64,000 bases of DNA from Hydractinia symbiolongicarpus (GCF_029227915.1 NC_079884.1:27530001-27594000), one strand, 5' to 3'; counted from the first letter of the stretch, positions 32,179 through 48,820 are shown. The notes: a model not told the origin generated them from the sequence alone. Made by a program: numbers and translations.

Positions 32179-35100
32179 ATAAATTATTCTGAATTGGCAC
32201 GAAAGTATGGCATTCCTGGCACCACTGGAAATACGGTTGTCATAGAATGCCTGGAAAACAATGGCATCGATTTATCGAAATTTACTAACAACTTTGTTAA
32301 TCCAAACCGAATGCGTCGTAAATACAAAAAATTTCCAGGTAAGAATCTAAAGAATAATGTTTTACACATAACCACAGCTTTTTCCTGATTTTCCAACTTT
32401 TTAAAGTTTCTTTTTAATAAATTTTGTATTTTTATCACACAAATTTGTAGTTTTAAATATTCTAATGTATATATACTACTTTTGTTCTACTACTGTTCTA
32501 TGAACTTTATAATCTGTAATACTACTGTTCTATAAATTGTAAAATGTATAATACTCTACCAAAAAGATGTATATATATACTTTACAGATGGTAGTGGTGT
32601 TTCAGTACCAATGCCTCACACATTTGAAAAGATAAAGAAGGAGGTTTTAAAAAAAATTAAATCAGGAGAGATCTTACTTGGGCCTTTAATTGAACCAAAA
32701 AAGTATAAAAAGATAGTAATGAAAAATGGTCAAATATCAATAGAGGAGTTTACAGTTTCTGGTAGATGCATTTCAATGAGCGAAATACGCAAGAAAATCT
32801 TTCTAGAACATGAACAAATGGGTATATTGATTAATAAATATTCAACTTTAACAAGATATTTTATACTGTGGTCAGACCATGCATCAATTCTCAATGCTGC
32901 ACATTTACTGCTGACTGTCAAAGTTGTGTATGATGATGAAATATGTTATACTGATGAAGAAATGTTTGCCAAAACAGTTAATACACAAATTGTTGTTTTA
33001 TATATTTTTAAATTCAAAAACATTAGGCTGAGATTATGCTAGAACTTTGTAAAATAAACATTCAGAATTCACATTTTGTTTCTGAAATAAATCTAACAAA
33101 AATATTGAACACCTTAAAATCAAACTGTGCTTCTTCTTAAACGCATTTTAAATGTTTCTTTATTTAACATTTGTTTACAAGGCATTTCATATAACGTACA
33201 AGAATTGGTGGAATGTCCATCAATATACATAGTTGGATTTGCTAAAGATAGTATTGCTGAAAAGCTGTCCTATGTAGAGACAAGACTTAGTAACATAAGA
33301 GCCATGTCGGAGGAAATTATTGTCAATGGCATAAGATTGGTGGATGTGATGAGGTTTTTTCATGGTGCGTGTTATTTTACTACAGTACATTTAAATGGGT
33401 AAAAATAAGTCAAAATACAGGTATCTTAAGAGAAGTAACTAGCTAGAATAAAAATTTTCAAACAATTAGAAGACTGTGTATATCATATTGATATTTATAA
33501 TTTTCATTTTTAAATTGAAGTTTAAAAATTAATCTATTTTTTTGTTTTTTTAAGTATAATGTGTAACAATTTCTAGAAAAAATACAATTTTGTGTGAGCT
33601 GAATTTCGCAAACATTGCAAAAATGATAATGATTCGGAGCACCACAGTTTGCATTAGCAATCAAAAAATTTTAGGAATAATTTATTTTAAGTTGCAATAT
33701 CAAAAAATTTTATTTACAAAAATTAGTCCCTTAATGCTATTTTTAGAGTGAAAAATGTATAATTAGTTTGATTTATATATAGGTGACCATCCAGAGATAC
33801 AATATGAAAGTGGCAATTTGCATGGAGGAAATCATCCATGCATTTGCGGATGTAAGAAAAGCAGATTTAATGGTATTGCACATGTTTACAGCAATAATAT
33901 AATGTCTTTAGAAGACAGAAGACAAAAGGTCCACCATTTACAATTTATATACAAGTTAAAATAATACACTATATACTTTGAATAAGCAATGCGAAACACA
34001 GGAAAATCTTAAATATCAACTAAACTAATTTAGCATTAACTTAATTCCTTATGATTATATCTTAACGTTTGTACTCATTATGTAGGTTATTGCCGGACCA
34101 GCTGGAAGATTATGCAAGGCTATATCCCCATTTTAACAACTCAAAGTTGATGCTTTGAGCTTAGAAGTTAATTACAGAAATCTTGATCGTAACATATCAA
34201 CGTACGAAAAACTACATAAAAAAGATCTTGAACTATTGTTGAAAAATCATTTGGCAGGTCAGTAAATTTAATTAATTATTTGTTAATTTAGTCATTTTGT
34301 TGTGAAATTCATAACACATATATATATATGTGAAACCGTTTTATTATTTAAATGAGTGAGTCATTCATATATTTACTATTTTCTTTATGTTAAGGAATCT
34401 CACGTGCTCCAGCTCTTTGTTGTGGTAATGAGCATGATACCATGGCTTCATTGAATCTTGAAGAATACGAAGTTATGCCAATTGAACCACTACATGACTG
34501 CAAGGGGCATATAAAAAATGTGTGGGATGTCCTGCCTGAGATTTTAATATCTAAGGAGTATAAAATATTCCAACAATCCTTAGATGCCACATATGGTTAT
34601 AAAGATAAAATCAGAGGATCAGACTACCGAATGTCGACAATAGTGGTTTATCAAGCAATGAAAAACAATTGCAGGAAAAAAATTGAAGACTTTTTGTACA
34701 CTTTGATGGAGATAGTACGTTTAGCCTACATGAAGTCACAAAAAAGATCACCAAAATTTATTCTACGCATACATCATGTGACCTTTCAGCATGCAATGTT
34801 ATGTCAGTCTGTACTTGGAAGTAACCTGAAAACAATAACAAAAGAAAAACTCTATCCCATATATTTTCATTCCCTGACCGCTCACCTCCCTGAGGTGTCA
34901 AGAATTGTTGCTCCAAGCTCCTTACATTCAGAGAATGAAGAGCAGTTGTTCAGTAAAATAAATCAAATCAGCTTGGGAACACCATTAAGAACGTTGGAGT
35001 CTATACGTGATAATAGTATCATTCGCATTCAAGAAGAGCAAAAATTCAATATGAAGAATGCTAGAAGTAAAACATCTTCCAGCACTTCTAAAATATCAAT

Positions 35101-36572
35101 GTTTTACAAGTCTATTGTTGGTAAGTTTTAATTAGGCGTAATATATATCATAAAGCTGTTTTTTTCCTTTGATTTTATCTTAAATACTTTATCAGCTTTT
35201 TTGAAGGGTGTTGTAATAAAACAATTTAAAAGAATAAAAAAATCCACCCATTTTCTTACGAAACTGAAAATAAGTCCACACAAACTGCACCAATACTACA
35301 CTGGCATTAATTTATTCTTGCATTAACATAGCCCCAAAGGGTAATTAAATTAAATTTCATCTTACCAATTTTCTTTAGACAATTAGTTTTAGGTATATAT
35401 AGTTTTTATTTGCGAGAATTAATTTCCCAAATCAGTCAATAAAAAGTTTCGATCGTGAGATTTTAATAAGCTAAATTGTTTTGCGAAATCATGAAATCCA
35501 GAAAAATTTCTTTAGTTGAAAAAAGAATCTGAAACACGTTCTTCATATTTGTAACCTTCATAAATAGTGTATATACAACAATTATCCACATTTTTTTCCT
35601 ATACGAAATTAATGAGCACAAAGTCTCGTGTTAAATTTTAGATGGAGGGAAAAGAAGCAGTTTTGATATAAATCTACCAACACGGAAATATCAAGCTCAT
35701 TTAGAAAGACTCGCAGACTTTCTAGTTTGTGGTGCTGGTGTTTGGTGGCACATGGATGAAGATAAAAAACGAGTAATATTTCATGATGGAGAGGAGGATG
35801 ATAATGTCAGGGATGAAGGACCGCTATTGAGCCACTTCAAAAGGGACAACCTTCAATCCATAGCCAGGCATATTAAAATTTGCTGGGAAAGATGTGTGGA
35901 AGGTAACATTGAGTTACCGATTGAACAAATTAATTTATTTGATATCAATGGTGACTTTTTGAAGTGCAAAACTTTTCAGGATTCCATATGCAAAATAAAT
36001 AAGGAAACAATGGTAGAAGACAAAACAAATATGGAAGCAAATGTAGAGATGTGCGAAACAAACAGGGATGACTTACCAGGAAGCGAAGATATCAATGAAG
36101 TTACTGAAGTTTCACTAGAGGAACAACCTGGAATACTTGACATGGATGATAAAGCCGTCCATTTTGAAAAATTTATACAGGTAAAGGAAAATCATTCTTC
36201 CAAGTTAGTAAGAAAAATGGTTGTTACACAGAACAGCGATTTGCTTGTGTCCAGCGTTGGTAAGATGATTGCACATGTTATTGGACACTCAGTAAAATTG
36301 CAAGGGTTTGATAAACATCATGTCTTATTTAAAAATACAAAAAACGAAAACTCAAGAAAAAGGTGTAAAGATTTAATTTTTCATTTCCGCAAATTGATTA
36401 TGGATGCTCAACAGGAAGCACAAGTTTGTATTCAAACTTGGGAAAAACAGTTTGTAGCAAAAATTTAAAGGTGCCAAGTATAAATGACTTGCGGTTAAAT
36501 GACACCTACAGGGAAAAATATAAAATAAATAACATTGCTCAGAAACTTTTAGATCAATGGAGGAAGATATAA
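32179..36572 (+). pseudogene. multi-exon gene of an unnamed multicopy invertebrate family, disabled
   Basis: Exons with consistent splice phases are 32179-32338, 32588-~32990, 33182-33364, 33783-33928, 34086-34257, 34395-35120 and 35642-36468. Encoded landmarks are SELARKYGIPGTTGN, then ILWSDHASILNAAHL, then RFFHGDHPE, a Cys-rich CICGCKK motif, EPLHDCKGHIKN, HSLTAHLPEV and ADFLVCGAGVWWH. I recall this order from many unannotated coral, sponge and brachiopod predictions, but know no function. Lesions are an in-frame TAA at 34134-34136, a stop at 36466-36468 after which a shifted frame stays open for about 35 codons to 36572 (an apparent 1-nt loss in an A-run), and no canonical donor in the right phase at the end of exon 2. 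The 5' exon(s) are absent, lost at or beyond the satellite edge at 32128. Confidence 0.78.
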
Positions 36573-37662
36573 AGTGTTTTTTTTTTTCAGAATATATATA
36601 TTGTTAAACAATGTTTATATTTTAAATATTATATTCTAGAAATTTTGAGGACAATATTTATAAAAAAGGTCAAATCTCACAAGTCTGGTCTTGTTTTAAC
36701 TTTACACAAGAAATAAGTTTTTCTAAGTCAGCATTTTAATTGCCTGTCGATTTTTTAAACCTGTACAATACTCCCGTTAAAACATAAACATTAAAACTTG
36801 TGAGTATATACATATTATTTTCAACAGCTTTTATTAAATATAGGTTTTGTATATACTTTATCAGCTAGCTATCCTTGATTTAGAAAATTAAAGATATATT
36901 GTTTTTAACAACCACGAAGGGACTTTTAGACGTACGCCCATGAAACAAGTTCAGATCAGTTTAAAAATAAAATAGCAAAATCTTTTCTAAAGCACTCAAA
37001 AACTTTCACTCATTACGGTTCATTATGTGGTGCATATATCCGTACCCTACTAATGCAAGAGAATACTAGCTAGCTAAACTGCTTTTCTAAATAAGCTACT
37101 CTTTTGTACAGAGGCGGGATTTGCACCCACGACTATTTAGCTAGCTAATTTGTAATCTGCAGTGATCTAAGACCTACATAAAGAGTTTGTATTTTTTGAC
37201 TGACTGTTTTTTATTACTGTTTATATTGCTGTTTATATAGCTATAGCTATAGGTATAGCCATCTAGCTGTCAAACCATGATGGTAAAAATTTAAACTTTA
37301 GCTACCAGGTAAACACTTTTGGGAGTTCTTAGTAAAATATATATATGTATATAATTTTACCTATAGCTGGAAAGATCAAATATATACAATACAAAATGTG
37401 TCAAACCTTTTTTTTCTGTGTTCTGTTACAAATACGTCCCAAACATTTCTGTTAAAAAGACATTCGTAAAGAAGATGGCTGCCTTCTTGCCCTCCTCTCT
37501 TCCCACACTTTAAAAATAATGGCATGTCAGCGATGTATCCTCCCACAAAATCAGCACGTCAAAAGAACACGTCAAACAGCAAACGCGGGAAATAATTTAA
37601 AGAAACGAAGTATACACGTGCTTCTCCCAAAAAAATTAAAGACGCGCCGTAATTTGCCCGAG
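36573..37662. other. AT-rich non-coding, ending in a shared boundary motif
   Basis: No gene seen. It has tagctagc clusters at 37064 and 37135 and a tRNA-like segment on the minus strand. The last 16 bases before satellite (about 37647-37662) read ccgtaatttgcccgag, which recurs as ccgtaacttgcccgag at 41741-41756 next to another satellite edge. Confidence 0.5.
37109..37172 (-). repeat. degenerate tRNA-like sequence (SINE head or tRNA pseudogene)
   Basis: On the minus strand, gtggg-tgcaaat-cccgc forms a 5-bp T arm with a 7-nt loop, one base off the TTCRANY consensus. It is preceded by agatcactgcagattacaaa, which resembles the D and anticodon region of tRNA-derived SINEs. A tagctagcta insertion sits in the variable region. 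It is not a functional tRNA. Confidence 0.4.
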
Positions 37663-39016
37663 TTGGAGTTCAATTGTTTCATTTATCACATTCATAAAGT
37701 CAAAGTCCAAAATCAGTTCAAGTAAGTCCCACAGTCAATCATTTCACTGTTAAAAGCGATATAACTTAGCAATATCGGAAAAATGTCACTAAATACATGT
37801 TAGTACCAATATGTGACGCAACCGTTGTAACTCAAACGGATTGATACCGCTAAGAAATCAATGAAATGTATTCTTTGAGAATGTCTCCATATTTTCGGCG
37901 CGTGCTAACGGCCAGGATTGGTCCCGCAGTAAAAAAAGATTTATTTGTCTAAATTTTCAAATAAAGCGCTACCACAGAGCGTAGGGTAATCGCTGAATTC
38001 CAGCAACCATGTCATATTAAGAAGAATGTTATTCCTTGGAGTCCAATTGGCTCATTTATCACATTTATCAGATCAAAGTCAAAAATCAGTTCAATTAAGT
38101 CCTAGAGTCAATCGTTTTGCTGTTAAAAGCGATGCAACCTGGTAATGTCGGATAAATATCGTTAAGTACATGATGGTACGAATATGTGACTGAACCGCTG
38201 TAATTGAAACGGACTGATACCGTTAGAAAGTCAATTTAATGGCGTTTTTGAAACTGTCTCTATTTCTTTAGCGCGCTATAACGGCTAGGATTTGTGCCAC
38301 AGTACAAGAATGACTTTTTTATCTAAATTTTTAAATAACGCGCTGCCACAGCGCCCATTATAACTGCTGAGTTCAAGCAATCATGTCAAATTAAGAAGTG
38401 TGTTATCTCTTGGAGTTCAATTGTCTCATTTATCACATTCATAAAGTCAAAGTCCAAAATCAGTTCAAGTAAGTCCCACAGTCAATCATTTCACTGTTGA
38501 AAGCGATATAACTTAGCAATATCGGAAAAATGTCACTAATTACATGTTGGTACGAATATGTGACGCAACCGTTGAAACTGAAACGGATTGATACCGCCAA
38601 TGAAATGTAGTTTCTGAGAATGTCTCTATTTTTTCGGCGCGTGCTAACGGCCAGGATTGGTCCCACAGTAAAAAGAGACTTTTTTGTCTAAATTTTTAAA
38701 TAAGGCGCTACCACAGAGCCTAGTGTAATCGCTGAATTTCAGCAATCATGTCATATTAGGAAGAATGTTATTCCTTGGAGTCTAATTGGCTCATTTACCA
38801 TATTCATAAAGTCAAAGTGCAAGATCAGTTATATTAAGTCCCACAGTCAATCGTTTCACTGTTAAAAGCAATGCAAACTAGTAATATCAGAAAAATATCG
38901 CTAAGTAAATGTTGCTACGAGTGTCTGACGGAACCGTTGTCACTCAAACAGACTGATACCGTTAGAAAGTCAATGAAATGGAGTTTTTGAAGCTGCCTCT
39001 ATTTTTTCAGCGCGCG

Positions 39017-39019
<3 letters not shown>
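37663..39019 (-). repeat. satellite block in inverted orientation
   Basis: About 3.6 monomers read on the minus strand. Recognisable inverted blocks are gtcccacagtcaat, ggttgcgtcacat inverted as atgtgacgcaacc, and taacggc(t/c)aggatt. On the plus strand it starts at ttggagttcaattg, directly after the 16-nt boundary motif, and ends at cgcgcgctaa, where it overlaps the stop codon of the minus-strand gene at 39017-39019. Confidence 0.93.
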
Positions 39020-41257
<2,238 letters not shown>

Positions 41258-41756
41258 ACTGCAGTAATTGTTCGGCAAAAATAATGTTTATATAATTTAC
41301 CGCCTTAAGCTACCATTTTCAATTTTCGCGCTTCTGCTAACGTTACGGAAAAACTCGACGTATTCCCGACACTGTCGTCAAATGTTGACGAAAATGCCAT
41401 ATTTTGACGAAATATTTGAAAAACTGTCGGAAAACAGTGTTCACACTATGCGCGGGCAACCTGTAAATAATTTGTCTGTCACAATTCGTGCCTGATATGT
41501 CAGTGACTAACAAAATAGCTGTTAAAAGTTTCCGGGAGCCGTATTTTTGAATAAATTCAATTAAAACGAACCGACAAGGAAACTTGAAATCGACGTTGTG
41601 ACGTCATTTTTTAGTTTATAATATTTTAACAGGTTTTTTTAAGAACAGTCCATCAAAAGCTACGTTTTAGCTTAAAAACCGACATGAAAAGTTCTTTCCC
41701 CATAGTGAGATCACTACATTGGCCTGTTAGGGACTGTCCGTAACTTGCCCGAGAAG
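41258..41756 (-). promoter_or_regulatory. 5' flank of the minus-strand gene
   Basis: No coding support. It contains a palindromic CRE-like tgacgtca at 41599-41606, and its outer end is the 16-nt motif ccgtaacttgcccgag (41741-41756) directly next to satellite. The motif at 37647-37662 is the same with one change, so this may be a transposon terminus rather than a host promoter. Confidence 0.35.
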
Positions 41757-42414
41757 AAATAACATTCTTCTTATTTTAACATGATTGCTTGAACTCAGCA
41801 GTTACACTGGGCGCTATGGCAGCGCTTTATTTAAAAATGTAGATAAAAAAGAAATTTTTGTACTGTGGCACCAATCCTAGCCGTTATCGCGCGCTGAAGA
41901 AACAGAGACAGTTTCAAAAACTCCATTAAATTGACTTTCTAACGGTATCAGTCCGTTTCAATTACAACGGTTCCGTCACATACTCGTACCATCATGTACT
42001 TAACGATATTTTTCCGATATTACCAGGTTGCATCGCTTTTAACAGCAAAACGATTGACTGTGAGACTTAATTGAACTAATTTTTGACTTTGATCTGATAA
42101 ATGGGATAAATGAGACAATTGGACTCTAAGAAATAACATTCTTCTTAACTCGACATGATTGTCGGAACTCAGCGATTACACTAGACCCCGTGGTAGCGGT
42201 TCATTTGAAAGGTTAGATAAATAAGTCATTTTTACTGTGTGACAAATCCTAGCCGTTAGCGCGCGGTGAAGATTTAAAGACGGTTTCAGAAACTCTATTT
42301 CATTGATTTTCTAACAGTATCAGTCTGTTTGAGGGACAACGGTTCCGTCAGACACTCGTACCAACATTTACTTAGCGATATGTTTCTGATATTACTAGGT
42401 TGCATTGCTTTTAA
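41757..42414 (+). repeat. satellite within duplication copy 1
   Basis: About 1.8 monomers starting at aagaaataacattc and cut at ttgcttttaa, where copy 2 begins. Confidence 0.93.
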
Positions 42415-44381
42415 CTCTAATAATGGATAAAAAATAAATAAATTTGTTCTTACCAATCATTCTTTCAACTGCTTTTTCTTTATTCTCAAGATGCTGAATG
42501 GATCTTGATTTTTTGTAGGTAGATTTGGACTGTCTTATTCCCAAAATCGTATCCCTGACTTTGCCTTGACCAAAACATTTTTTTTCCAGGCATTTTTTAA
42601 TTTTTGTATTTTTTTGCCTTAACTCTCTTTTCTTTTCGCAATTTGTTTTTACTTCCGCAACGTTAGCTGATTTCACTTTCGTCAAAGTTTTAGTAAACGG
42701 TGTATCAAATATTTTATCCCATTTGTCATTGACACTGTCAAGAACAAACTCGGCTGCTCCTTTCATACATGAAATGTCATTTTTTGTGTGCGGAATTTCG
42801 AGAGTAATATTTATTGGTGTATCTGGTGTATTTATGATATCAGCTAAGGGTGTTTTCAACCGATTATGTTTTTGCGTCTGTGTGTTGTTAAAATTGGAAA
42901 TGTATTTATATCGGCTTTAAGTGAACTGCATCCTACACATTCGTGCATTGTATGATATTTTTGCATGTCACTGTCCAGCTTTAACCACTTTTCTCTTGAA
43001 AACTCCTCCAGGTACTTACACCTTTTTTCGCCCATCCATTTAAATTTTCTGACAAATGCATTAAGCTCGCCGGCCATTCTGTTAAAGTATTCTTTAGTTA
43101 TTGATTGATGCGGAAACATAGCCAAAAAATTATTAAAACGTACATCTTTGTTGCGATAACTAATACTTTGAGTACTGCGTATTACTTCAGCTCTCATAAA
43201 CGCACATTGAAAAAAAAATCCCATACTGCAGTAATTGTTCGGCAAAAATAATGTTTATATAATTTACCGCCTTAAGCTACCATTTTCAATTTTCGCGCTT
43301 CTGCTAACGTTACGGAAAAACTCGACGTATTCCCGACACTGTCGTCAAATGTTGACGAAAATGCCATATTTTGACGAAATATTTGAAAAACTGTCGGAAA
43401 ACAGTGTTCACACTATGCGCGGGCAACCTGTAAATAATTTGTCTGTCACAATTCGTGCCTGATATGTCAGTGACTAACAAAATAGCTGTTAAAAGTTTCC
43501 GGGAGCCGTATTTTTGAATAAATTCAATTAAAACGAACCGACAAGGAAACTTGAAATCGACGTTGTGACGTCATTTTTTAGTTTATAATATTTTAACAGG
43601 TTTTTTTAAGAACAGTCCATCAAAAGCTACGTTTTAGCTTAAAAACCGACATGAAAAGTTCTTTCCCCATAGTGAGATCACTACATTGGCCTGTTAGGGA
43701 CTGTCCGTAACTTGCCCGAGAAGAAATAACATTCTTCTTATTTTAACATGATTGCTTGAACTCAGCAGTTACACTGGGCGCTATGGCAGCGCTTTATTTA
43801 AAAATGTAGATAAAAAAGAAATTTTTGTACTGTGGCACCAATCCTAGCCGTTATCGCGCGCTGAAGAAACAGAGACAGTTTCAAAAACTCCATTAAATTG
43901 ACTTTCTAACGGTATCAGTCCGTTTCAATTACAACGGTTCCGTCACATACTCGTACCATCATGTACTTAACGATATTTTTCCGATATTACCAGGTTGCAT
44001 CGCTTTTAACAGCAAAACGATTGACTGTGAGACTTAATTGAACTAATTTTTGACTTTGATCTGATAAATGGGATAAATGAGACAATTGGACTCTAAGAAA
44101 TAACATTCTTCTTAACTCGACATGATTGTCGGAACTCAGCGATTACACTAGACCCCGTGGTAGCGGTTCATTTGAAAGGTTAGATAAATAAGTCATTTTT
44201 ACTGTGTGACAAATCCTAGCCGTTAGCGCGCGGTGAAGATTTAAAGACGGTTTCAGAAACTCTATTTCATTGATTTTCTAACAGTATCAGTCTGTTTGAG
44301 GGACAACGGTTCCGTCAGACACTCGTACCAACATTTACTTAGCGATATGTTTCTGATATTACTAGGTTGCATTGCTTTTAA
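42415..44381. repeat. 1967-bp tandem segmental duplication, copy 2
   Basis: It appears identical to 40448-42414 wherever I compared it. It ends at ttttaa, and the satellite then continues normally (cagtgaaacg), so this side is the original array context and copy 1 is the one cut by the duplication. Confidence 0.95.
42454..43224 (-). pseudogene. duplicated 5' exon of the minus-strand gene
   Basis: The same two overlapping frames, the same CAAAAAC heptamer (42868-42874) and the same gtaaga donor as 40487-41257, but the downstream exon is not duplicated: past the donor there is about 40 bp and then copy 1's satellite. A transcript could only complete the protein by splicing over copy 1 to 39192. 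Treated as a partial gene copy. Confidence 0.7.
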
Positions 44382-45059
44382 CAGTGAAACGATTGACTGT
44401 GGGACTTAATATAACTGATCTTGGACTTTGACTTTATAAATATGATAAATGAGACAATTGAACTCCAAGAAATAACATTTTTCTTAATTTGACATGAATG
44501 CTTGAACTCAGCAGTTACACTGGGCGCTGTGGAATTGCTTTATTTAAACATTTAGATAAAAAAGTCATTTTTGTACTGTGGCGCCATTCCTAGCCGTTAT
44601 CGCGCACTGAAGAAATAGCGACAGTTTCAAAAACTCCCTTTAATTGACTTTCTAACGGTGTCGGTCCGTTTGAGTTACAACGGTTGGGTCACATATTCGT
44701 ACCAACATGTATTTAGCGATATTTTTCTGATATTACCAGTTTGCGTCGATTTTAACAGTGAAACGATTGGCTGTGGGACTTAATTGAACTGATTTTTGAC
44801 TTTGATCTGATAAATGTGATAAATGAGACAATTGGACTCCAAGAAATAACATTCTTCTTAAGTCGACATGATTGTCGGAACTCAGCGATTACACTGGACC
44901 CTGTGGTAGCGCTTCATTTAAAAATTTAGATAAATAAGTCTTACCTTAGTGTGGGACCAATCCTGGCTGTTACTGCGCGCTGAGGAAATAGCGAGATTTT
45001 CAAAAATCACATTTCCTTGCGGGATTTAGATGTTTGTACTGTGGCACCTATCCTAGCCG

Positions 45060-48000
45060 TTATCCCGCGCTGAAGAAATAGAGACAGTTTCAAAAACTCC
45101 ATTAAATTGACTTTCTAACGGTATCAGTCCGTTTCAATTACAACGGTTCCGTCACATATTCGTACCAACATGTATTTAGCGATATTTTTCTCACATTACT
45201 AGGTTGCATCGCTTTTAAAAGTGAAACGTTTGACTGTTGGACTTAATTGAACTGATTTTGGACTGTGACCTTATAAATGTTATAAGTGAGACAATTGGAC
45301 TCCAAGAAATAACATTCTTCCTAATTTGACATGATTGTGGGAACTCAGAGATTACACTTGATCCTGTGGTAGCGAATCATTTAAAAATTTAGATAAATAA
45401 GTCATTTTTACTGTGGGACCAATCTTAGCCGTTAGCGCGCGCTAAAGAAATAGAGACATTCTCAAAAACTGCATTTGATCGACTTTTTGGCGGTGTCATT
45501 CTGTTTGAGTTACAACGGTTGCGTCACATATTCGTACCAACATGTATTCAGCGATATTTTTGTGATATTACTAGGTTGCATCGCTTTTAACAGTGAAACG
45601 TTTGACTGTTGGACTTAATTGAACTGATTTTGGACTGTGACCTTATAAATGTTATAAGTGAGACAATTGGACTCCAAGAAATAACATTCTTCCTAATTTG
45701 ACATGATTGTGGGAACTCAGCGATTACACTGGACCCTGTGGTAGCGAATCATTTAAAAATTTAGATAAATAAGTCATTTTTACTGTGGGACCAATCCTAG
45801 CTGTTAGCGCGTGCTGAAAATATGGGAGACAGTTTCAAAAACTCCATTTCATTGACGTTCTAACGGTGTCAATCCGTTTGAGTTACAACGGTTTCGTCAC
45901 ACATTCGTACCAACATGTATTTAGTGATTTTTTTCCGATATTCCTAAGTTGTATTGCTTTCCACAGTGAAACGATTGACTGTGGGACTTAATTGTACTGA
46001 TTTTGGACTTTGACCTAATAAATGTGATAAATGAGCCATTTTGACTACAAGAAATATCATTCTTCTTAATTTTACATGATTGCTGGAATTCAGCGATTAC
46101 ATCAGGCTCTGTGGTAGCGCTTTATTTAAAAGCTTAGATAAATAAGTCTTTTCTTACTGTGGGACCAATCCTGGCCGTTAGCACCCGCTGAATAAATAGG
46201 AACAGTTTCAAATACTATATTCCAATGAACTTTCTAGCGGTATAAATCCGTTTCAGTTACAACGGTTGCGTCACATATTCGTACCAACATGGATTTAGCG
46301 ATATACTTCGGATGTTAGTTGGTTGCATCGCTTTTAACAGTGAAATGTTTGACTGTGGGACCTAATTGAACTGATTTTGGACTTTGACCTTGCAAATGTG
46401 ATAAATGAGCCAATTTGACTGCAAGAAATAACATTCTTCTTAATTTGACAAGATTGCTGGAACTCAGCAATTACACTAGGCGCTGTGTTTGCGCTTTATT
46501 TAAAAATAAAGATAAATAAGTCATTTTTCACTGTGGGACCAATCCTAGCCGTTAGTTCGCGCTGAAGAAATAGAGACATTCTCAAAAACTGCATTTGATC
46601 AACTTTGGCGGTGTCATTCTGTTTGAGTTACAACGGTTGCGTCACATATTCGTACCAACATGTATTTAGCGATATTTTTCTGATATTACTAGGTTGCATC
46701 GCTTTTAACAGTGAAACGTTTGACTGTTGGACTTAATTGAACTGATTTTGGACTGTGACCTTATAAATGTTATAAGTGAGACAATTGGACTCCAAGAAAT
46801 AACATTCTTCCTAATTTGACATGATTGTGGGAACTCAGCGATTACACTGGACCCTGTGGTAGCGAATCATTTAAAAATTTAGATAAATAAGTCATTTTTA
46901 CTGTGGGACCAATCCTAGCCGTTAGCGCGCGCTGAAGAAATAGAGACAGTTTCAAAAACTCCATTAAATTGACTTTCTAACGGTATCAGTCCGTTTCCAT
47001 TACAACGGTTCCGTCACATATTCGTACCAACATGTATTTAGCGATATTTTTCTTACATTACTAGGTTGCATCGCTTTTAAAAGTGAAACGTTTGACTGTT
47101 GGACTTAATTGAACTGATTTTGGACTGTGACCTTATAAATGTTATAAGTGAGACAATTGGACTCCAAGAAATAACATTCTTCCTAATTTGACATGATTGT
47201 GGGAACTCAGAGATTACACTTGATCCTGTGGTAGCGAATCATTTAAAAATTTAGATAAATAAGTCATTTTTACTGTGGGACCAATCTTAGCCGTTAGCGC
47301 GCGCTGAAGAAATAGAGACATTCTCAAAAACTGCATTTGATCGACTTTTTGGCGGTGTCATTCTGTTTGAGTTACAACGGTTGCGTCACATATTCGTACC
47401 AACATGTATTTAGCGATATTTTTCTGATATTACTAGGTTGCATCGCTTTTAACAGTGAAACGTTTGACTGTTGGACTTAATTGAACTGATTTTGGACTGT
47501 GACCTTATAAATGTTATAAGTGAGACAATTGGACTCCAAGAAATAACATTCTTCCTAATTTGACATGATTGTGGGAACTCAGCGATTACACTGGACCCTG
47601 TGGTAGCGAATCATTTAAAAATTTAGATAAATAAGTCATTTTTACTGTGGGACCAATCCTAGCCGTTAGCGCGCGCTGAAAATATGGGAGACAGTTTCAA
47701 AAACTTCATTTCATTGACGTTCTAACGGTGTCAATCCGTTTGAGTTACAACGGTTTCGTCACACATTCGTACCAACATGTATTTAGTGATATTTTTCCGA
47801 TATTCCTAAGTTGTATTGCTTTCCACAGTGAAACGATTGACTGTGGGACTTAATTGTACTGATTTTGGACTTTGACCTAATAAATGTGATAAATGAGCCA
47901 TTTTGACTACAAGAAATATCATTCTTCTTAATTTTACATGATTGCTGGAATTCAGCGATTACATCAGGCTCTGTGGTAGCGCTTTATTTAAAAGCTTAGA

Positions 48001-48820
48001 TAAATAAGTCTTTTCTTACTCTGGGACCAATCCTGGCCGTTCGCACCCGCTGAATAAATAGGAACAGTTTCAAATACTATATTCCAATGAACTTTCTAGC
48101 GGTATAAATCCGTTTCAGTTACAACGGTTGCGTCACATATTCGTACCAACATGGATTTAGCGATATACTTCGGATGTTAGTTGGTTGCATCGCTTTTAAC
48201 AGTGAAATGTTTGACTGTGGGACCTAATTGAACTGATTTTGGACTTTGACCTTGCAAATGTGATAAATGAGCCAATTTGACTGCAAGAAATAACATTCTT
48301 CTTAATTTGACATGATTGCTGGAACTCAGCAATTACACTAGGCGCTGTGTTTGCGCTTTATTTAAAAATAAAGATAAATAAGTCATTTTTCACTGTGGGA
48401 CCAATCCTAGCCGTTAGTTCGCGCTGAAGAAATAGAGACATTCTCAAAAACTGCATTTGATCAACTTTTTGGCGGTGTCATTCTGTTTGAGTTACAACGG
48501 TTGCGTCACATATTCGTACCAACATGTATTTAGCGATATTTTTCTGATATTACTAGGTTGCATCGCTTTTAACAGTGAAACGTTTGACTGTTGGACTTAA
48601 TTGAACTGATTTTGGACTGTGACCTTATAAATGTTATAAGTGAGACAATTGGACTCCAAGAAATAACATTCTTCCTAATTTGACATGATTGTGGGAACTC
48701 AGCGATTACACTGGACCCTGTGGTAGCGAATCATTTAAAAATTTAGATAAATAAGTCATTTTTACTGTGGGACCAATCCTAGCCGTTAGCGCGCGCTGAA
48801 AATATGGGAGACAGTTTCAA
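45060..48820 (+). repeat. 1862-bp (five-monomer) higher-order repeat, two copies
   Basis: Rare variants recur 1862 bp apart: accttgcaaatg at 46387 and 48249, and a ttccgtcacatattcg block at about 45150 and 47012. Between these, the succession of monomer types is the same. Confidence 0.82.

Noticed and set aside
37519-37725. Basic 68-codon ORF ending in satellite
   Set aside because: Its last third is inverted satellite and it has no motif or splice support.
41268-41495. 75-codon plus-strand ORF present in both duplication copies
   Set aside because: Its repetition only reflects the segmental duplication; it lies antisense to the 5' flank of the minus-strand gene and shows no family features.
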